Numbered from the stretch's first letter, positions 8,741 to 18,082 are shown. The stretch: 47,200 nt of DNA from Candidatus Marsarchaeota G2 archaeon ECH_B_1 (GCA_003019535.1 NEXG01000017.1:1-47200); one strand, 5' to 3'. Made by a program: numbers and translations. The notes: generated by a model from the letters alone, not told the origin.

Positions 8741-9448
8741 ATGGTTATTAATAGGGAGGTGTGTGTTGTGGCGGACACCGTAGGCGCCGAACCAGTTGAG
8801 CGTGGAAGGGTTCTGCAGGTAGCCCTATGTTCAGAGGGTGTAAAGGGTATTAAGGCGGGTCTGAGAACTTTCCCAGTTGACAAGCTCCTAGTCATACATA
8901 CGCCGCAGATTACACCTTTAGTGAACGAGTTACTGGGGCAACTTTCTGAGGCACTGGAGCTGGAAACAGAAGCTGTGCAGATTTCCTCACCACGCTTCGA
9001 CGAGGTGCTCGACGTGCTAAGCACAGCTCTTAAGGCTAACCTCACCAAGTTTGACGATGTCTACGTTAATCTAAGTGAGGGGGATAAACTTTTTTCCTGC
9101 TCCGCCCTCGCCGTGTGCTTCTTATTCGGCGTTAAAGCTTACTATATAATGGATGATAGCCCGTATGTTTTCCCAATAGTGAGACTGGGCTACCAGAAAA
9201 TTCTCCCAGAGGCCAAGCTCAACATACTACAAGTCCTAGCAAAAGTGGGTGGAGGAGTAGCCAGCTTAGAAGAGCTCTCCGAGCTTACGGGCTACGATAA
9301 GGCTCAGCTGAGTTACCATATAAACGGTGCACCCGACAGTCGAGGACTCGCGACGCTTGGCCTCGTATCGGTCGAGAAGGGTGCAAGAGGAAGACTCTCA
9401 ATACGACTCACAACCCAAGGCAAAATACTTCTCATGAGCGGGGTATAA
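8741..9448 (+). CDS. CARF-like domain plus winged-helix regulator (Csa3/DUF6293 type)
   Basis: The 235-residue protein has an N-terminal Rossmann-like part (about residues 1-145) with GRVLQVALCSEGVKGIKAG, KLLVIHTPQ, and VNLSEGDKLFSCSALAVC, matching the strand and ligand-loop layout of CARF domains in Csa3 and the archaeal HFX_2341/DUF6293 regulators. The C terminus (about 155-235) is a MarR-like winged helix: NILQVLAKVGGG, SLEELSELTGYDKAQLSYHI, and a wing with GRLSIRLTTQGK. Such proteins sense cyclic oligoadenylates or nucleotides and control transcription, often at CRISPR loci. No cas gene or array is visible in this window. The ATG start is supported by the domain beginning. The assignment to a specific family is moderate. 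Confidence 0.68.
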   Translation: MVINREVCVVADTVGAEPVERGRVLQVALCSEGVKGIKAGLRTFPVDKLLVIHTPQITPLVNELLGQLSEALELETEAVQISSPRFDEVLDVLSTALKANLTKFDDVYVNLSEGDKLFSCSALAVCFLFGVKAYYIMDDSPYVFPIVRLGYQKILPEAKLNILQVLAKVGGGVASLEELSELTGYDKAQLSYHINGAPDSRGLATLGLVSVEKGARGRLSIRLTTQGKILLMSGV

Positions 9449-9933
9449 GACCCCAAGGGTATTATCGCCGGACTTTTGCTCAAAAATTACCCCATAATAT
9501 TCACTCAAACATCTTTCCCAAAGAATAAGAATGTGCAACTCCTTGGCGGCACAAGTTTTCTAATACTCAATATTTAGATTTACTTACCCATTGCGTGAAG
9601 GTTATAAACCAGCAGGCGGCTCCGAATACCCCTCCACAATACCCACCAAGCGGTTGGGGGAGAGATAAAGCGGATACATTACACCAGTTGCCCATTTGAG
9701 CAGCAGTCTCTCTGCTTCCGCGAGCTGGTGTCGCACCCCACAGTTAACGGGCATCCAGCTAGTGGGTTGAGCCGCATCTAATGGTGTAGACGTCACCAAA
9801 ACTCTTCACTCCAGAGGTCGCGTGCTACTCAAAGCACACCCACCTTCACTCACCACCAAATACTACTATTCCGCTCAACCAACACTAATGTGATTAAAAA
9901 GAGGGTAATGGATCTGCACGGTTTGGCAGTATT
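9449..9933. other. intergenic; possible C-terminal relic on the minus strand
   Basis: No intact gene. On the minus strand at about 9602-9830 an open frame reads VTSTPLDAAQPTSWMPVNCG and runs on to SPNRLVGIVEGYSEPPAGL; upstream it is cut by a TAG. It resembles a low-complexity tail of a degraded transposase-like gene, but no catalytic motif remains, so this is a guess. Confidence 0.3.
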
Positions 9934-10119
9934 TCACATTGCATGCGATGACTTAGCATGTGCCATTAGCTCTTCCTGGGTCTTAAAACTAACTCCGCAT
10001 TTATCACACCTATACTGAGGAGCCGATGTTTGGCTATGACTCCTAGCTGCGTGATCCATTAATTCACTTTGGGTGGCGAAAACCGCACCGCACATATTGC
10101 ATTTAAACTCAGAGACCAT
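9934..10119 (-). CDS. small archaeal protein with two C2H2 zinc fingers
   Basis: The 61-residue protein consists of almost nothing but two C2H2 fingers with the same spacing C-x2-C-x12-H-x4-H: Cys7, Cys10, His23, His28 and Cys38, Cys41, His54, His59. The finger cores FKCNMCGAVFATQSEL and YRCDKCGVSFKTQEEL keep the expected aromatic and Leu residues. Such short C2H2 proteins occur in many archaea and may bind DNA, RNA or protein; the target is unknown. It reads leftward from an ATG at 10119. A finger with identical spacing is fused to a membrane domain in the protein at 22962, which suggests the two belong to one finger family. Confidence 0.85.
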   Translation of the reverse strand: MVSEFKCNMCGAVFATQSELMDHAARSHSQTSAPQYRCDKCGVSFKTQEELMAHAKSSHAM

Positions 10120-10217
10120 GTTTGATCATAGAGGTATATTGTTAGTCCGAGATAAGAAATAACCTCTAACGGTTAAAAGCCAGCAACGCCGTTGTCAGCA
10201 GTTTCGGTGTATGGAGG

Positions 10218-10225
10218 TTTATATA
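10218..10225 (+). promoter_or_regulatory. TATA box of the decayed second-family TnpB-like gene
   Basis: TTTATATA starts 30 nt before the ATG at 10248, the spacing seen before other genes here that appear leaderless. Confidence 0.45.
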
Positions 10226-10247
10226 GGTTTATGAAATATACCTATGG

Positions 10248-11644
10248 ATGTGTGAGCGGGTGCACACCCTAAGAGGCTCCAAACACAGGGAGGCCGCCGA
10301 GGTGCTGAGAAGCTATTCGCTTGAACATGATTGTGGAGAACAACTCGAACCACTGCTACGAGCGTACAGGGACGCTGTAAACCAAATACTTAGAGAGCTC
10401 TGGGGACAACATAGAGTGAGAGAAGAGGAGGGTAAAGGGGGGCAAAAAGCAGTGGAGGCTCCTACCCAAGTACAAGGTGGATGTGAAAAGCAAGAAGTAC
10501 AAGAAGGAGCTCAGGGACCGCTTACTCTAGGGTTGGCCTTATGATGCGCACTGGGTGGACTCCGCCATAAAAACCGCCTACTCCATACTCAACTCCTGGC
10601 GTAAAAACTATGTAAAGGGTGATAGGAAAAGGAGGAGGCCCACAGCGAGAAGGCTGTTCACAAGAGCCAAGCAGACACTCGCCAAGATGGAGGGTGAAAA
10701 GCTCAGGCTAACCGTTAAAACGGGTGAGTACGTGTACCTCGACCTCTCGAAGAGGTACTTTTCTCTACCTGGGGAGGTGTCCTCGGCGGGGCTGGGTGAA
10801 CCCATAATCACACCCGAAAAGATACACCTACCCATACACTACGAAGAAGATGCTCAAAACAGCAAACCCAGTGTGGCGTGGGACTTCAACCTCCTCTCAC
10901 TCGACGGCTTCTCACCAGAAACAGGGTGGATTCGGATAGACACTTCGAAGCTTGCTTCCATACATATTGCCTCCTTCGAGAAGAGGTGTAGCGCTCAGAG
11001 GAAGGCTTCGCGCTCCAAGAAGGCTAGGAGGGTTCTTTCAAAGTACTCGAACAGAGAAAGAAACCGCGCGAGAAAACACCAGCTCGAAATCACACGTGTT
11101 ATTCAGTCGCTGTGTGGCCCGGTAGGCCTCGAAGAGCTAAAAAAGCAGGGCATGTACACACGCTCGCGTATCTGGAATCGGAGGATTTCGAGGAGTGATT
11201 GGCGCTCAATCACAAGGATACTTGTGGGGAGGCTGGGGGAAGCTAAAGTAAAGGAGCTCGACCCCTACGGTTCCTCCTTCTACTGCTCGGTGTGGGTGGG
11301 AGAACAAAGACCTGAATGGGGCGGTTTTCGAGTGTGGTGGGTGCGGGCTCCGTATTAATAGGCAGCTAAACGCGGCCATAAACCTCTACATGAGGATGAG
11401 GTTCGGGTACACCGAGAAGTGGGTTGGTGGGAGGAAGCGTGTTGAACTGAGGATGGAGGGCGCTTCCCAGAGGGATTGGTGGGACACGGTGGTTCTACCT
11501 TCTCTCTTGGGTGGGTGCGTCCTGACAGGGGCGGAGCGGAAGGGGACCAGTGAACTCGCGAGGTCCCTAAATGATGCACTGAAGCCCAAGCTCTACTATG
11601 CGTACGACAGGTATGCTGATGCGTACCTATGTACGCCTACGTAG
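10248..11644 (+). pseudogene. decayed TnpB-like protein, second family
   Basis: Three frames join into one protein. The first runs from MCERVHTLRGSKHREAAEV to about 10430, the second reads WRLLPKYKVDVKSKKYKKEL, then a TAG, then GWPYDAHWVDSAIKTAYSIL and onward, and after 11289 a third continues CGWENKDLNGAVFECGGCG to a TAG at 11644. So it has at least two frameshifts and one stop; the last shift fits a two-base loss between the two zinc Cys pairs. RuvC-like parts are visible: Asp in VAWDFNLLSLDGFSPETGW and Glu in GLEELKKQGMYTRSR. The third motif reads LRINRQLNAAINLY, with Gln where active TnpB has Asp. The end YDRYADAYLCTPT recurs in a relic near 33466. Confidence 0.7.
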
Positions 11645-12328
11645 AGTGAAACCCTTAGGGATGGACATGTTTAACGGTAACACTAAACGCAAAATTTGAA
11701 TTTGATTCGAAAAGTTTTGTACGTTAAAAATTATATTTTACAACAACGCAACGCTTACCGCAATTAAACCAAAAAAGCGATTAACATCATGTGATTACGC
11801 GTTAATAGTTTTTTCATGTCACCATTATTAACAAGTTGAATACGCAACTCAAGAGTCGCTTCAAGTAGAATAGCTTGCGTAGTTACTCAAAACTGTAGAA
11901 GTCACTAGACCTACGCCAATTTCACGGTAGGCGTTTTCGCCAGTGCTAGATGTTGGGTGTTGACTGGTAAGTGTAAACTTTGGCGATATTATTAAAACCC
12001 AATAAGGATATCACCGTGCCATTTAGAAGCTCATACGAATAAATGGAATAGGTGTTGTTGAGTTTACCGTTACACTTCCCTGGGAATAATTGTAGGAATT
12101 GCCAAAAATGGGAATTACTGTTATACATAGAATTAACAAAGACTTATTGACATGATTGAAAACGAACCACGCATTTATCCCAGGGTTATTGAGCCTCACC
12201 GATCATCGAGTTATGCACAATGCACACTTTTCGCATCACCGCTTTTATTTTCGATAAAAATTTAATTTTTCAAGCGAATGTGTCCCAAAGCTTTACAAAA
12301 ATTTGCGCGTATCGAAAACGATAAAAGT
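11645..12328. other. A/T-rich intergenic region
   Basis: About 680 nt, markedly A/T-rich, without a supported gene. Near its right edge are the inverted repeat arms described separately. No origin-type repeated element could be confirmed by eye. Confidence 0.4.
12243..12326. repeat. imperfect inverted repeat upstream of the HTH/RNR region
   Basis: TTTTATTTTCGATA (12243-12256) and TATCGAAAACGATAAAA (12310-12326) are inverted copies differing by a three-base insertion, separated by about 53 nt. They could be operator half-sites for the following regulator; this is inference. Confidence 0.4.
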
Positions 12329-12451
12329 ATGACCATTGTCATTATACCGATCAACCATGAAAATGAGTGTTATGTTTGGTATGATGCAAAGCATGAGAAT
12401 GATGCTCAGTTGTCGCCGCTCACAAGAGATGCGCGCAGAAGACACGTTTAG
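12329..12451 (+). CDS. possible 40-residue small protein
   Basis: A short frame MTIVIIPINHENECYVWYDA continues to a TAG at about 12451. It is in the same frame as the HTH gene at 12497, with two stops between. Composition is protein-like, but there is no homology I recognise. An alternative overlapping frame from 12358 gives a Met-rich 41-mer. Either may be chance. Confidence 0.25.
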   Translation: MTIVIIPINHENECYVWYDAKHENDAQLSPLTRDARRRHV

Positions 12452-12496
12452 CAACTCGGCTCACTACGTAAGAGGGTAGTGTGATCAACATGGTGG

Positions 12497-12757
12497 GTGT
12501 CAAAACTGTCGAGTTTGGAGGAGCTTCCTCCTTCAGCAAAACTAGTCTTGAAAATTCTTGAAGAGTGGGGAGAGGCGCAGTTTTCGCAGCTACTCAAAGA
12601 GACACGACTTCCTCAGAGAACTCTTTCTGCAGCGCTCAGAGAACTCAAAAGAAATGGAATAATCGAAGTAAGGCCTTGCCTAAAAGACTTAAGGAAAAAG
12701 GTTTACTGCTATACACTCACGAAAAGCGCAAGAGCGAACACTATACCTCACTGGTGA
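12497..12757 (+). CDS. winged-helix (MarR-like) DNA-binding protein
   Basis: The 86-residue protein is a single winged helix: LPPSAKLVLKILEEWGEAQF, SQLLKETRLPQRTLSAALREL, KRNGIIEVRP, and a wing ending VYCYTLTK. The helix-turn-helix lies at about residues 29-52. It starts at GTG; the ATG just upstream is out of frame. The gene is convergent with the ribonucleotide reductase gene and their ends overlap by 17 nt, so it is not in the same operon. Control of nearby genes is possible but unproven. Small MarR/TrmB-like proteins of this size are common archaeal regulators. Confidence 0.7.
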   Translation: MSKLSSLEELPPSAKLVLKILEEWGEAQFSQLLKETRLPQRTLSAALRELKRNGIIEVRPCLKDLRKKVYCYTLTKSARANTIPHW

Positions 12758-15553
12758 GTTTTCGAAGCACAGATTCCAAAATGAGTTTGGCCGCGCGTTT
12801 GTCGAGTGGTCTATTGTCGTTACCACACTTTGGCGAGTAAATGCAAGCGGGACAACCTCTTTCGCAACCACACTCAGAAACCACCTGTAAAGTCGTCCTG
12901 ACTAGCTCTGGAAAAAGCTCCGCCGCTTTTTCGGAAATCCCGATTCCGCCTTCGTAACCGTCGTAGATAAAGATCGTGGGCTCACCCGTATAAGGGTGTA
13001 AAGGTGTGGAAACGCCGCCAATGTCCCACCTGTCACAAAGCACGTGAAAAGGCATCACGCCGATCATCGCGTGTTCGGCGGCGTGTAGACCCCCTGCCAA
13101 ATCGAGCGATTCTTCCTCAATTTTTTTCACAGTTAGCTCGTCAATCGTGTACCAAAGCGCCACGGAGTTAAAGCTCAAAGGCGGAAGCTCAAGCGTTTTG
13201 TTGCTCACCGGTGCGATATAGCCTTCACCTCTTTGCGCGGGCGTTTTGAGAACCTGTTCGCCCTTTGACGAATCTCGGTAAACCGTTATGCCCTTTAACC
13301 CAAGCCTGTGAGCAAAAACGTAAGCGGAAAGCACGTCGTCTGGCGTCACCCATGAAGGCATGTTTATGGTTTTGCTCACCGCTGCGCTCACCCACTTTTG
13401 CACTTCGTATTGCGCCCTTACATGGTCCCACCAAGGGATGTCGTAAGCGACCACAAAAACCCTTCTTAAATCTTCAGGAAGGTTCAGCCCCTGCACCGAA
13501 CCTCCATTCTTCGCAACTTCTTCGATCACAGCTTGTTTGTCCAACCCAAGCTCTTCGATCCTTCTTTCAAACTCTGGATCGACATAGTAAAACTTGCCCA
13601 CGGTGACGTGTTTTTCGAAAACCAGAGCAAACTGCGGCTCTAAACCCGAAGAAACTTCGGCGATCATCGATATGCTTCCCGTTGGCGCGACTGTCATTGT
13701 GTGCGAATTCCTCACACCGTTTTGCGCTATCTCTTTTGAAAGAGCTTCCCAATCCTCGTGCCACCACTCTCTGTGGTAAAAGCCTTCGAAAGGAAGCTTT
13801 GCCTTTGCGTAATCCGATTTCTCAAAAAGCGGAAACGCTCCACGAGCTTTTGCTAGTTCAACCGATGCGCGAAGCGAGTGGTAAGAAACGAACTCGGTGA
13901 CTTTGCTCATAAACGAAAAACCTTCTTCACTGTTATACGGTATGTTGAGCGCGTAAAGAGTGTCCGCAAGCCCCATTAGCCCTAACCCAATCCTTCTTGT
14001 TTGCTTGGTCACCCTTTCTATTTCAGAAACAGGGTATTTGTTCACGTCGATCACGTTATCAAGAAAGCGCGTCGCGATTTCCACCGCTTTTTTAGTGAAT
14101 CCCAGTCGAATTCCACACCGTTTTTCGTTCTTTTTACGAATGCGTAAAGGTTGATCGAACCCAAGTTACACGACTCGTACGGATAAAGCGGCTCTTCCCC
14201 GCAAGGGTTGGTCGCTTTGATTGGTCCAAGATGCTCATAAAGCGGGTTGTAGCGGTTTATGTTGTCGAAGAAAACAAGCCCAGGGTCGCCCGTTTCCCAA
14301 GCCATCCTTGCTATTTCTTCTAGCAAGGTTTTTGCGTCCACTTCCTTCCACTTTGAGCCATCCCTTGGATTGATAAGAGGCCAAGGCTCGTTCGACTCTA
14401 AGTGCGTCCAAAACTCGGGTGTGACAAGCACGGAAATGTTAAAGTTTTCAAACCTTCCTGGTTGCGATTTTGCTTTAATAAACTTTTCAATGTCAGGATG
14501 AGAAATTTCAAGGATTCCCATGTTCGCGCCTCTTCTCTTTCCCCCCTGTTTGATCACGTCTGTGAGCGTGTCGATTATTCTCATGAAAGAAACAGGACCT
14601 GATGCGACACCACCGGTCGAAGCCACGATGTCACCCTCAGGCCTTAAAGCGGAGTAGTTTATGCCTATTCCTCCACCGCTTTTGAATATTATCGCGGCTT
14701 GCTTTGCGGCGTCCATGATGGACTCAATGCTGTCTTCAATTGGTAAGACAAAGCACGCGCTGAGCTGTCCAAGTCTTGTTCCCGCGTTAAAAAGGGTTGG
14801 GCTGTTCGGAAGGAACTTTTTTTCAACCATGAGTTCGTAGTATTTTTTGTAGTCATCGTAGTGCTTTTCAAACCCAACATTTTGTAGCCAGTTTAAAAAC
14901 TCGTCCCAGCTCAGCTTCATTTTTCCTTGCGAATTTAACTCCTGGTAAAGCGCATGCATTCTTTCTAAGTGGTGCTCGTTCAAAAACATCTCTTTATGAA
15001 CAAGCTTTTGTGGCTTCAAACCATAAGACTGCCAAACTTTTTGCGAACCAGATTTGTCGTAAATCTCTTCGTCGTAAAGCATGTCCGCTATTGTGATCAA
15101 AGCCGCCACTCTTTGAAAGAGCTGCTTAGGACCTTCGATGAGCTTACCCGACTCGTCCTTTAAAAGATAGCGCGAAGCAAGAAGGCGTAGAGCGTTCACG
15201 GAAAACGACTTGTCCACTTCGTCGAGTAGCTGCTTTCCCAGAATCCTCTTTTTTTCTTCTCTTATTTGCTCTCTTTGCTTTCTGTACAAAACATACGCCT
15301 TTGCGACTTCGTAAAGGTTGAGCTCGACAAGAGACTGCTCGACCAGGTCCTGGATCTCTTCTACGTGTGGCGTTCCGTTTTCACCAAATCGTCTTGAAAT
15401 CTTTTCGAGTGTTAGAGTGTACGCTTTGTTGAGCGCGTGTTCATCCGTGTTGTGCGTTGCGACAAACGCCTTTGTGATCGCGGAGAGTATCTTTTTTGAA
15501 TCGAACTCAACCTTTTTTCCGTCCCTTTTTATCACATACTTTGGTAGATTCAC
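12741..15553 (-). CDS. nrdJ: class II (B12-dependent) ribonucleotide reductase fused to a C-terminal DUF1998 domain; frame break
   Basis: Two frames join at 14087-14093 into about 937 residues. An ATP-cone (about 5-95, with IKRDGKKVEFDSKKI) precedes the reductase: SACFVLPI, FKSGGGIGINYS, NPCGEEPLYPYESCNLGS with the radical Cys and Glu, and APTGSIS. Lack of an NrdB partner and the layout fit an adenosylcobalamin-dependent enzyme making deoxynucleotides. Residues about 790-937 are unlike a normal reductase tail: GGLHAAEHAMIGVMPFHVLC, DRWDIGGVSTPLHP, IFIYDGYEGGIGISEKA and CGCERGCPACIYSPKCGN are hallmarks of DUF1998, the Cys-rich C-terminal domain of MrfA/YprA-type helicases. The break leaves SLKK in one frame and AVEIATRFLDNV in the -1 frame, exactly at A_AAA_AAG; a lost A in a homopolymer or programmed -1 shifting both fit. 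The start is GTG at 15553. Confidence 0.85.
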
Positions 15554-15589
15554 AGCTTTAATTTCGCTTAACGATGATTTTAGTTTTTA

Positions 15590-16087
15590 TCAAACAAAAG
15601 GTGTGCGAAATAGCGTGAACGAACCAAACAACACGTAAAAAACGGAAAGAAAAAGGTCGTAGTTCAGCCAAATCTTTTTTGCGAGCATCAACCCAAACTT
15701 TGTGCAAAGAGCGAACATAAGCGCGGAGAAAACCGCGTACACAAACAAAAAAGCCAAAAACGTGGTGTACCCTTCTAAAAGAAGAAGTGCGCCTAATGGA
15801 AAGCCATACCCTGCCCAAGCGGAGTTCACAACGCTCCACACAAACACTGAGCGCGTCACTTGTTTGAGGGAACCTCTGTAGTGAACGTTTGGAAACCCGA
15901 GCTTTAGCGCGCCGTGAAAAATTGAACCAAACGCGTAAATCAAAAGAAGTGCGTGGAGCATAACGCCCAAAGAGCGGGCTATAAGCGCAGGCAAAAGCAT
16001 AAGAAGCGTTGTGATCGCTATCCCAAAAACGTTTGCCGCAAACGACCAAAAAGCGGCGCGCGCACCTCGAAACTCCTTTTGGTACAC
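15590..16087 (-). CDS. polytopic membrane protein of unknown function
   Basis: The 165-residue protein has four or five hydrophobic segments, for example GIAITTLLMLLPALIARSLG, LLIYAFGSIFHGAL, ALLLLEGYTTFLAFLFVYAV and LFLSVFYVLFGSFTLF. The same frame stays open upstream to about 16180 and encodes another hydrophobic stretch (ILFLFFAIFLGAVLGVDPG) with no ATG, GTG or TTG before it, so the true start may be further upstream with an unusual codon or a nearby indel; the GTG at 16087 is the first standard start. It sits directly between the SBP56 and RNR genes on the same strand, overlapping the SBP56 end if extended. I do not recognise the family. Confidence 0.6.
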   Translation of the reverse strand: MYQKEFRGARAAFWSFAANVFGIAITTLLMLLPALIARSLGVMLHALLLIYAFGSIFHGALKLGFPNVHYRGSLKQVTRSVFVWSVVNSAWAGYGFPLGALLLLEGYTTFLAFLFVYAVFSALMFALCTKFGLMLAKKIWLNYDLFLSVFYVLFGSFTLFRTPFV

Positions 16088-16161
16088 GCAGTAAAGCCAA
16101 CCCTTTCCTGGGTCTACTCCAAGAACAGCTCCTAAAAAAATCGCAAAAAACAGAAAAAGTA

Positions 16162-17542
16162 TTACGCAAAGCAGTAAGAGTCAGAGCTTGCGTCTCCGCC
16201 TTGCAGTCTAACCTGGTGTGCCCTTGCGTTTTTCAGGTCTACAAAGAAACGCTCATCGAGCTTTAGTCCACCGTTTGGGTCGGCGTTTAGCTTTACCACC
16301 CAGCCTGTTATTCCTTCTGGGTAAAACTGATTGTCCCAAGCGACGTAAAGCGAGTTTGTGACGTAAATCCTCTTACCGTCTCTACTTACCTCAAGCATTT
16401 GCGGCGCACCGCTGAGCTTTGCGCCAGACGGGTGATTCTTTCGATGGTATATTCCGCCAAGCTCAACCTTTCCAGTAAGTTTGGGTTTGAACGGATTTGT
16501 CACGTCGTACTGCCTTACCTCGCCAATTCCCCATAGACTCACATAAAGGAATCGGTCGTCCAAAGATAGGTCTATGTCTGTCACAAGCGGAGGAACCGCT
16601 TTAAACGGTTTTAAGATTTCAGGAAGGCCTGACTCCAAAGGTTGTGCGGGAATATCGATCACTTTTTCAGCGTTCCACTTTCCGTCTTCGTGGTACCAAA
16701 GCCAGATTGAGCTACTCAGGTCTTTCGTGCTCACCACGATGTTCACAAAACCCATGAGCTTTGTAGGGTCGTGAAAAGGTCTTAGCTCTAGCGCCATCCT
16801 GTTTTCTTCACCAAGCGTGACACTAGATATCCTCTTTCTTTTTCTCAAATCCCAAAAGTGCAACCTGTTACCGTACCTGTTTGCCAAGTTCTCCGCTTTA
16901 AGACCACCTTCTATAGTGTTAGGAACCGCCCACTCGCTTGTCACCATAACCTCACTAGGTAGGCCACCAAAAATCGTAGGAGAAGTACTGATCTCCTCTG
17001 TCGACCTCCCAGCGACCCAACACTTCAAGGGTATAGTGGTCCAAAACGAGAATTCCGCCAGGCCCTTCTCCTTCAGAGTTTCCAAGCGCGCTTATAAAAA
17101 TCGCATCGGGACCGCAGTGCACCGTGTGTAGCCGTGTGTACCCTGATGCTTCGACCACTTCTTTTGGTTGAATCACTTTTACAAGCTTTGGATTTTTGGG
17201 GTCGAGCTTTGTGTCAATCACGTAAATTCGGGATGACCTTAAGCCTGGAACGATCAGGTAGCGACGCTCGAGGTTTGGTTTGCCGTTTGGACAAAGAACA
17301 GAGCTACAAGCGTTCCAGCCAAAGTGGTGTAGCTCGTCGCCTTTGTAGGGTAGCTCAACTTTTGAAATGAGTTTTGAATAAGTGGGGGAGCTGGGATCGA
17401 CGTCAATTACTCCCACAAAATCTGGCTTTTCTCCGTTTGCGTGTATACCCGCAACGTACGCCAAGCTTTCGGGGGGTGCCTTGGTTGCGCTTTTCGCTGA
17501 GGGGTAAAAAGTTGGGTCAACCTTAAAACTTATTTGAGCCAC
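16162..17542 (-). CDS. selenium-binding protein 56 / methanethiol oxidase family, frameshifted
   Basis: Two frames together give a protein of about 460 residues, the usual size of the SBP56 (SELENBP1/MtoX) beta-propeller family. Typical segments are seen: LPYKGDELHHFGWNACSSVL, RLHTVHCGPDAIFISALG, LPSEVMVTSEWAVPNTIEGG, VSLWGIGEVRQYDVTNP, GAPQMLEVSRDGKRIYVTNS and DASSDSYCFA at the end. Known members oxidise methanethiol to formaldehyde, hydrogen peroxide and hydrogen sulfide using copper, with conserved His and Cys. The break is near 16985: the first frame ends YDFWWPT and the second resumes GLPSEVM, consistent with loss of two bases after the tryptophans. It starts at GTG, 29 nt after an ATTTATTTT box shared with the divergent OsmC gene, hinting at coordinated sulfur/redox control. 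Confidence 0.85.
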
Positions 17543-17562
17543 ACCTTAAAAACACAAAAAGC

Positions 17563-17619
17563 AAAATAAATAGCTTTGTTTACACGCAAAAGCTGCGCTT
17601 AAAAAAACCAATTTATTTT
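17563..17619. promoter_or_regulatory. divergent promoter pair (SBP56 / OsmC)
   Basis: ATTTATTTT occurs at 17563-17571 on the minus strand and at 17611-17619 on the plus strand. Each copy starts 28-29 nt before the respective start codon, and each is followed by GCTTTTTGT. The mirrored boxes look like two TATA elements serving leaderless transcripts. Confidence 0.55.
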
Positions 17620-17638
17620 CGGTCTTGCTTTTTGTTGT

Positions 17639-18082
17639 ATGTCCCAAAAACAGGTTCTTTCTTTAAGAGCTGTGACACAGCAGAGCGGGTTTCCGCTCAC
17701 AGGTGAAGTGAGAGGATTTAAAGTGACAATTGATGAACCAGCGATCCTAGGTGGAACGGATCAAGCACCAAACCCAGTGGAGTACCTCCTGCTTGCGCAA
17801 GCTGGTTGCCTCTCTATCGTGCTCAAAACGCTTGCCGAAAAGAAAAAAATTCAGCTCAAAAACATAAAGATTGAGGCTCTATCAAGCTTTGCGCTTAGCG
17901 AATTTCTAAGCGGTAAGAGCACAGGGCTAGAAGAAATAAGGCTACTGGTTGAGCTTGAATCTGACGCAAAACTGGAGGAGTTAAAGAAGCTTTTAAAAGA
18001 AGCCGAAAAAATTTGTCCAGTAAAGAACACGCTTTCAGCGAAGGTGAGTGTCGAACTCAAAGAAGTGCGCCAAATTTCCTAA
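17639..18082 (+). CDS. OsmC/Ohr-family peroxidase-like protein
   Basis: The 147-residue protein has the OsmC pattern: an N-terminal beta part with GGTDQAPNPVEYLLLAQAGC, placing the peroxidatic-type Cys in the helix QAGCLSIVLKTLAEKK, and ICPVKNTLSAKVSVEL near the C terminus with the second Cys in CPV. OsmC/Ohr proteins reduce organic hydroperoxides with this Cys pair, and some act in sulfur metabolism. It is transcribed divergently from the SBP56 gene, whose activity produces hydrogen peroxide and sulfide, so detoxification of products is a sensible role (inference). The start is ATG with an upstream TATA-like box 28 nt away. Confidence 0.85.
   Translation: MSQKQVLSLRAVTQQSGFPLTGEVRGFKVTIDEPAILGGTDQAPNPVEYLLLAQAGCLSIVLKTLAEKKKIQLKNIKIEALSSFALSEFLSGKSTGLEEIRLLVELESDAKLEELKKLLKEAEKICPVKNTLSAKVSVELKEVRQIS

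Noticed and set aside
12358-12483. Met-rich 41-codon frame as a copper-binding peptide
   Set aside because: It overlaps another frame of equal length with more protein-like composition, and neither has a ribosome site; too weak to claim.
15558-16169. 203-codon frame on the minus strand overlapping the membrane protein
   Set aside because: Rich in Arg, Phe and Cys with no hydrophobic order; it is the shadow of the membrane protein frame, which has clear helices.
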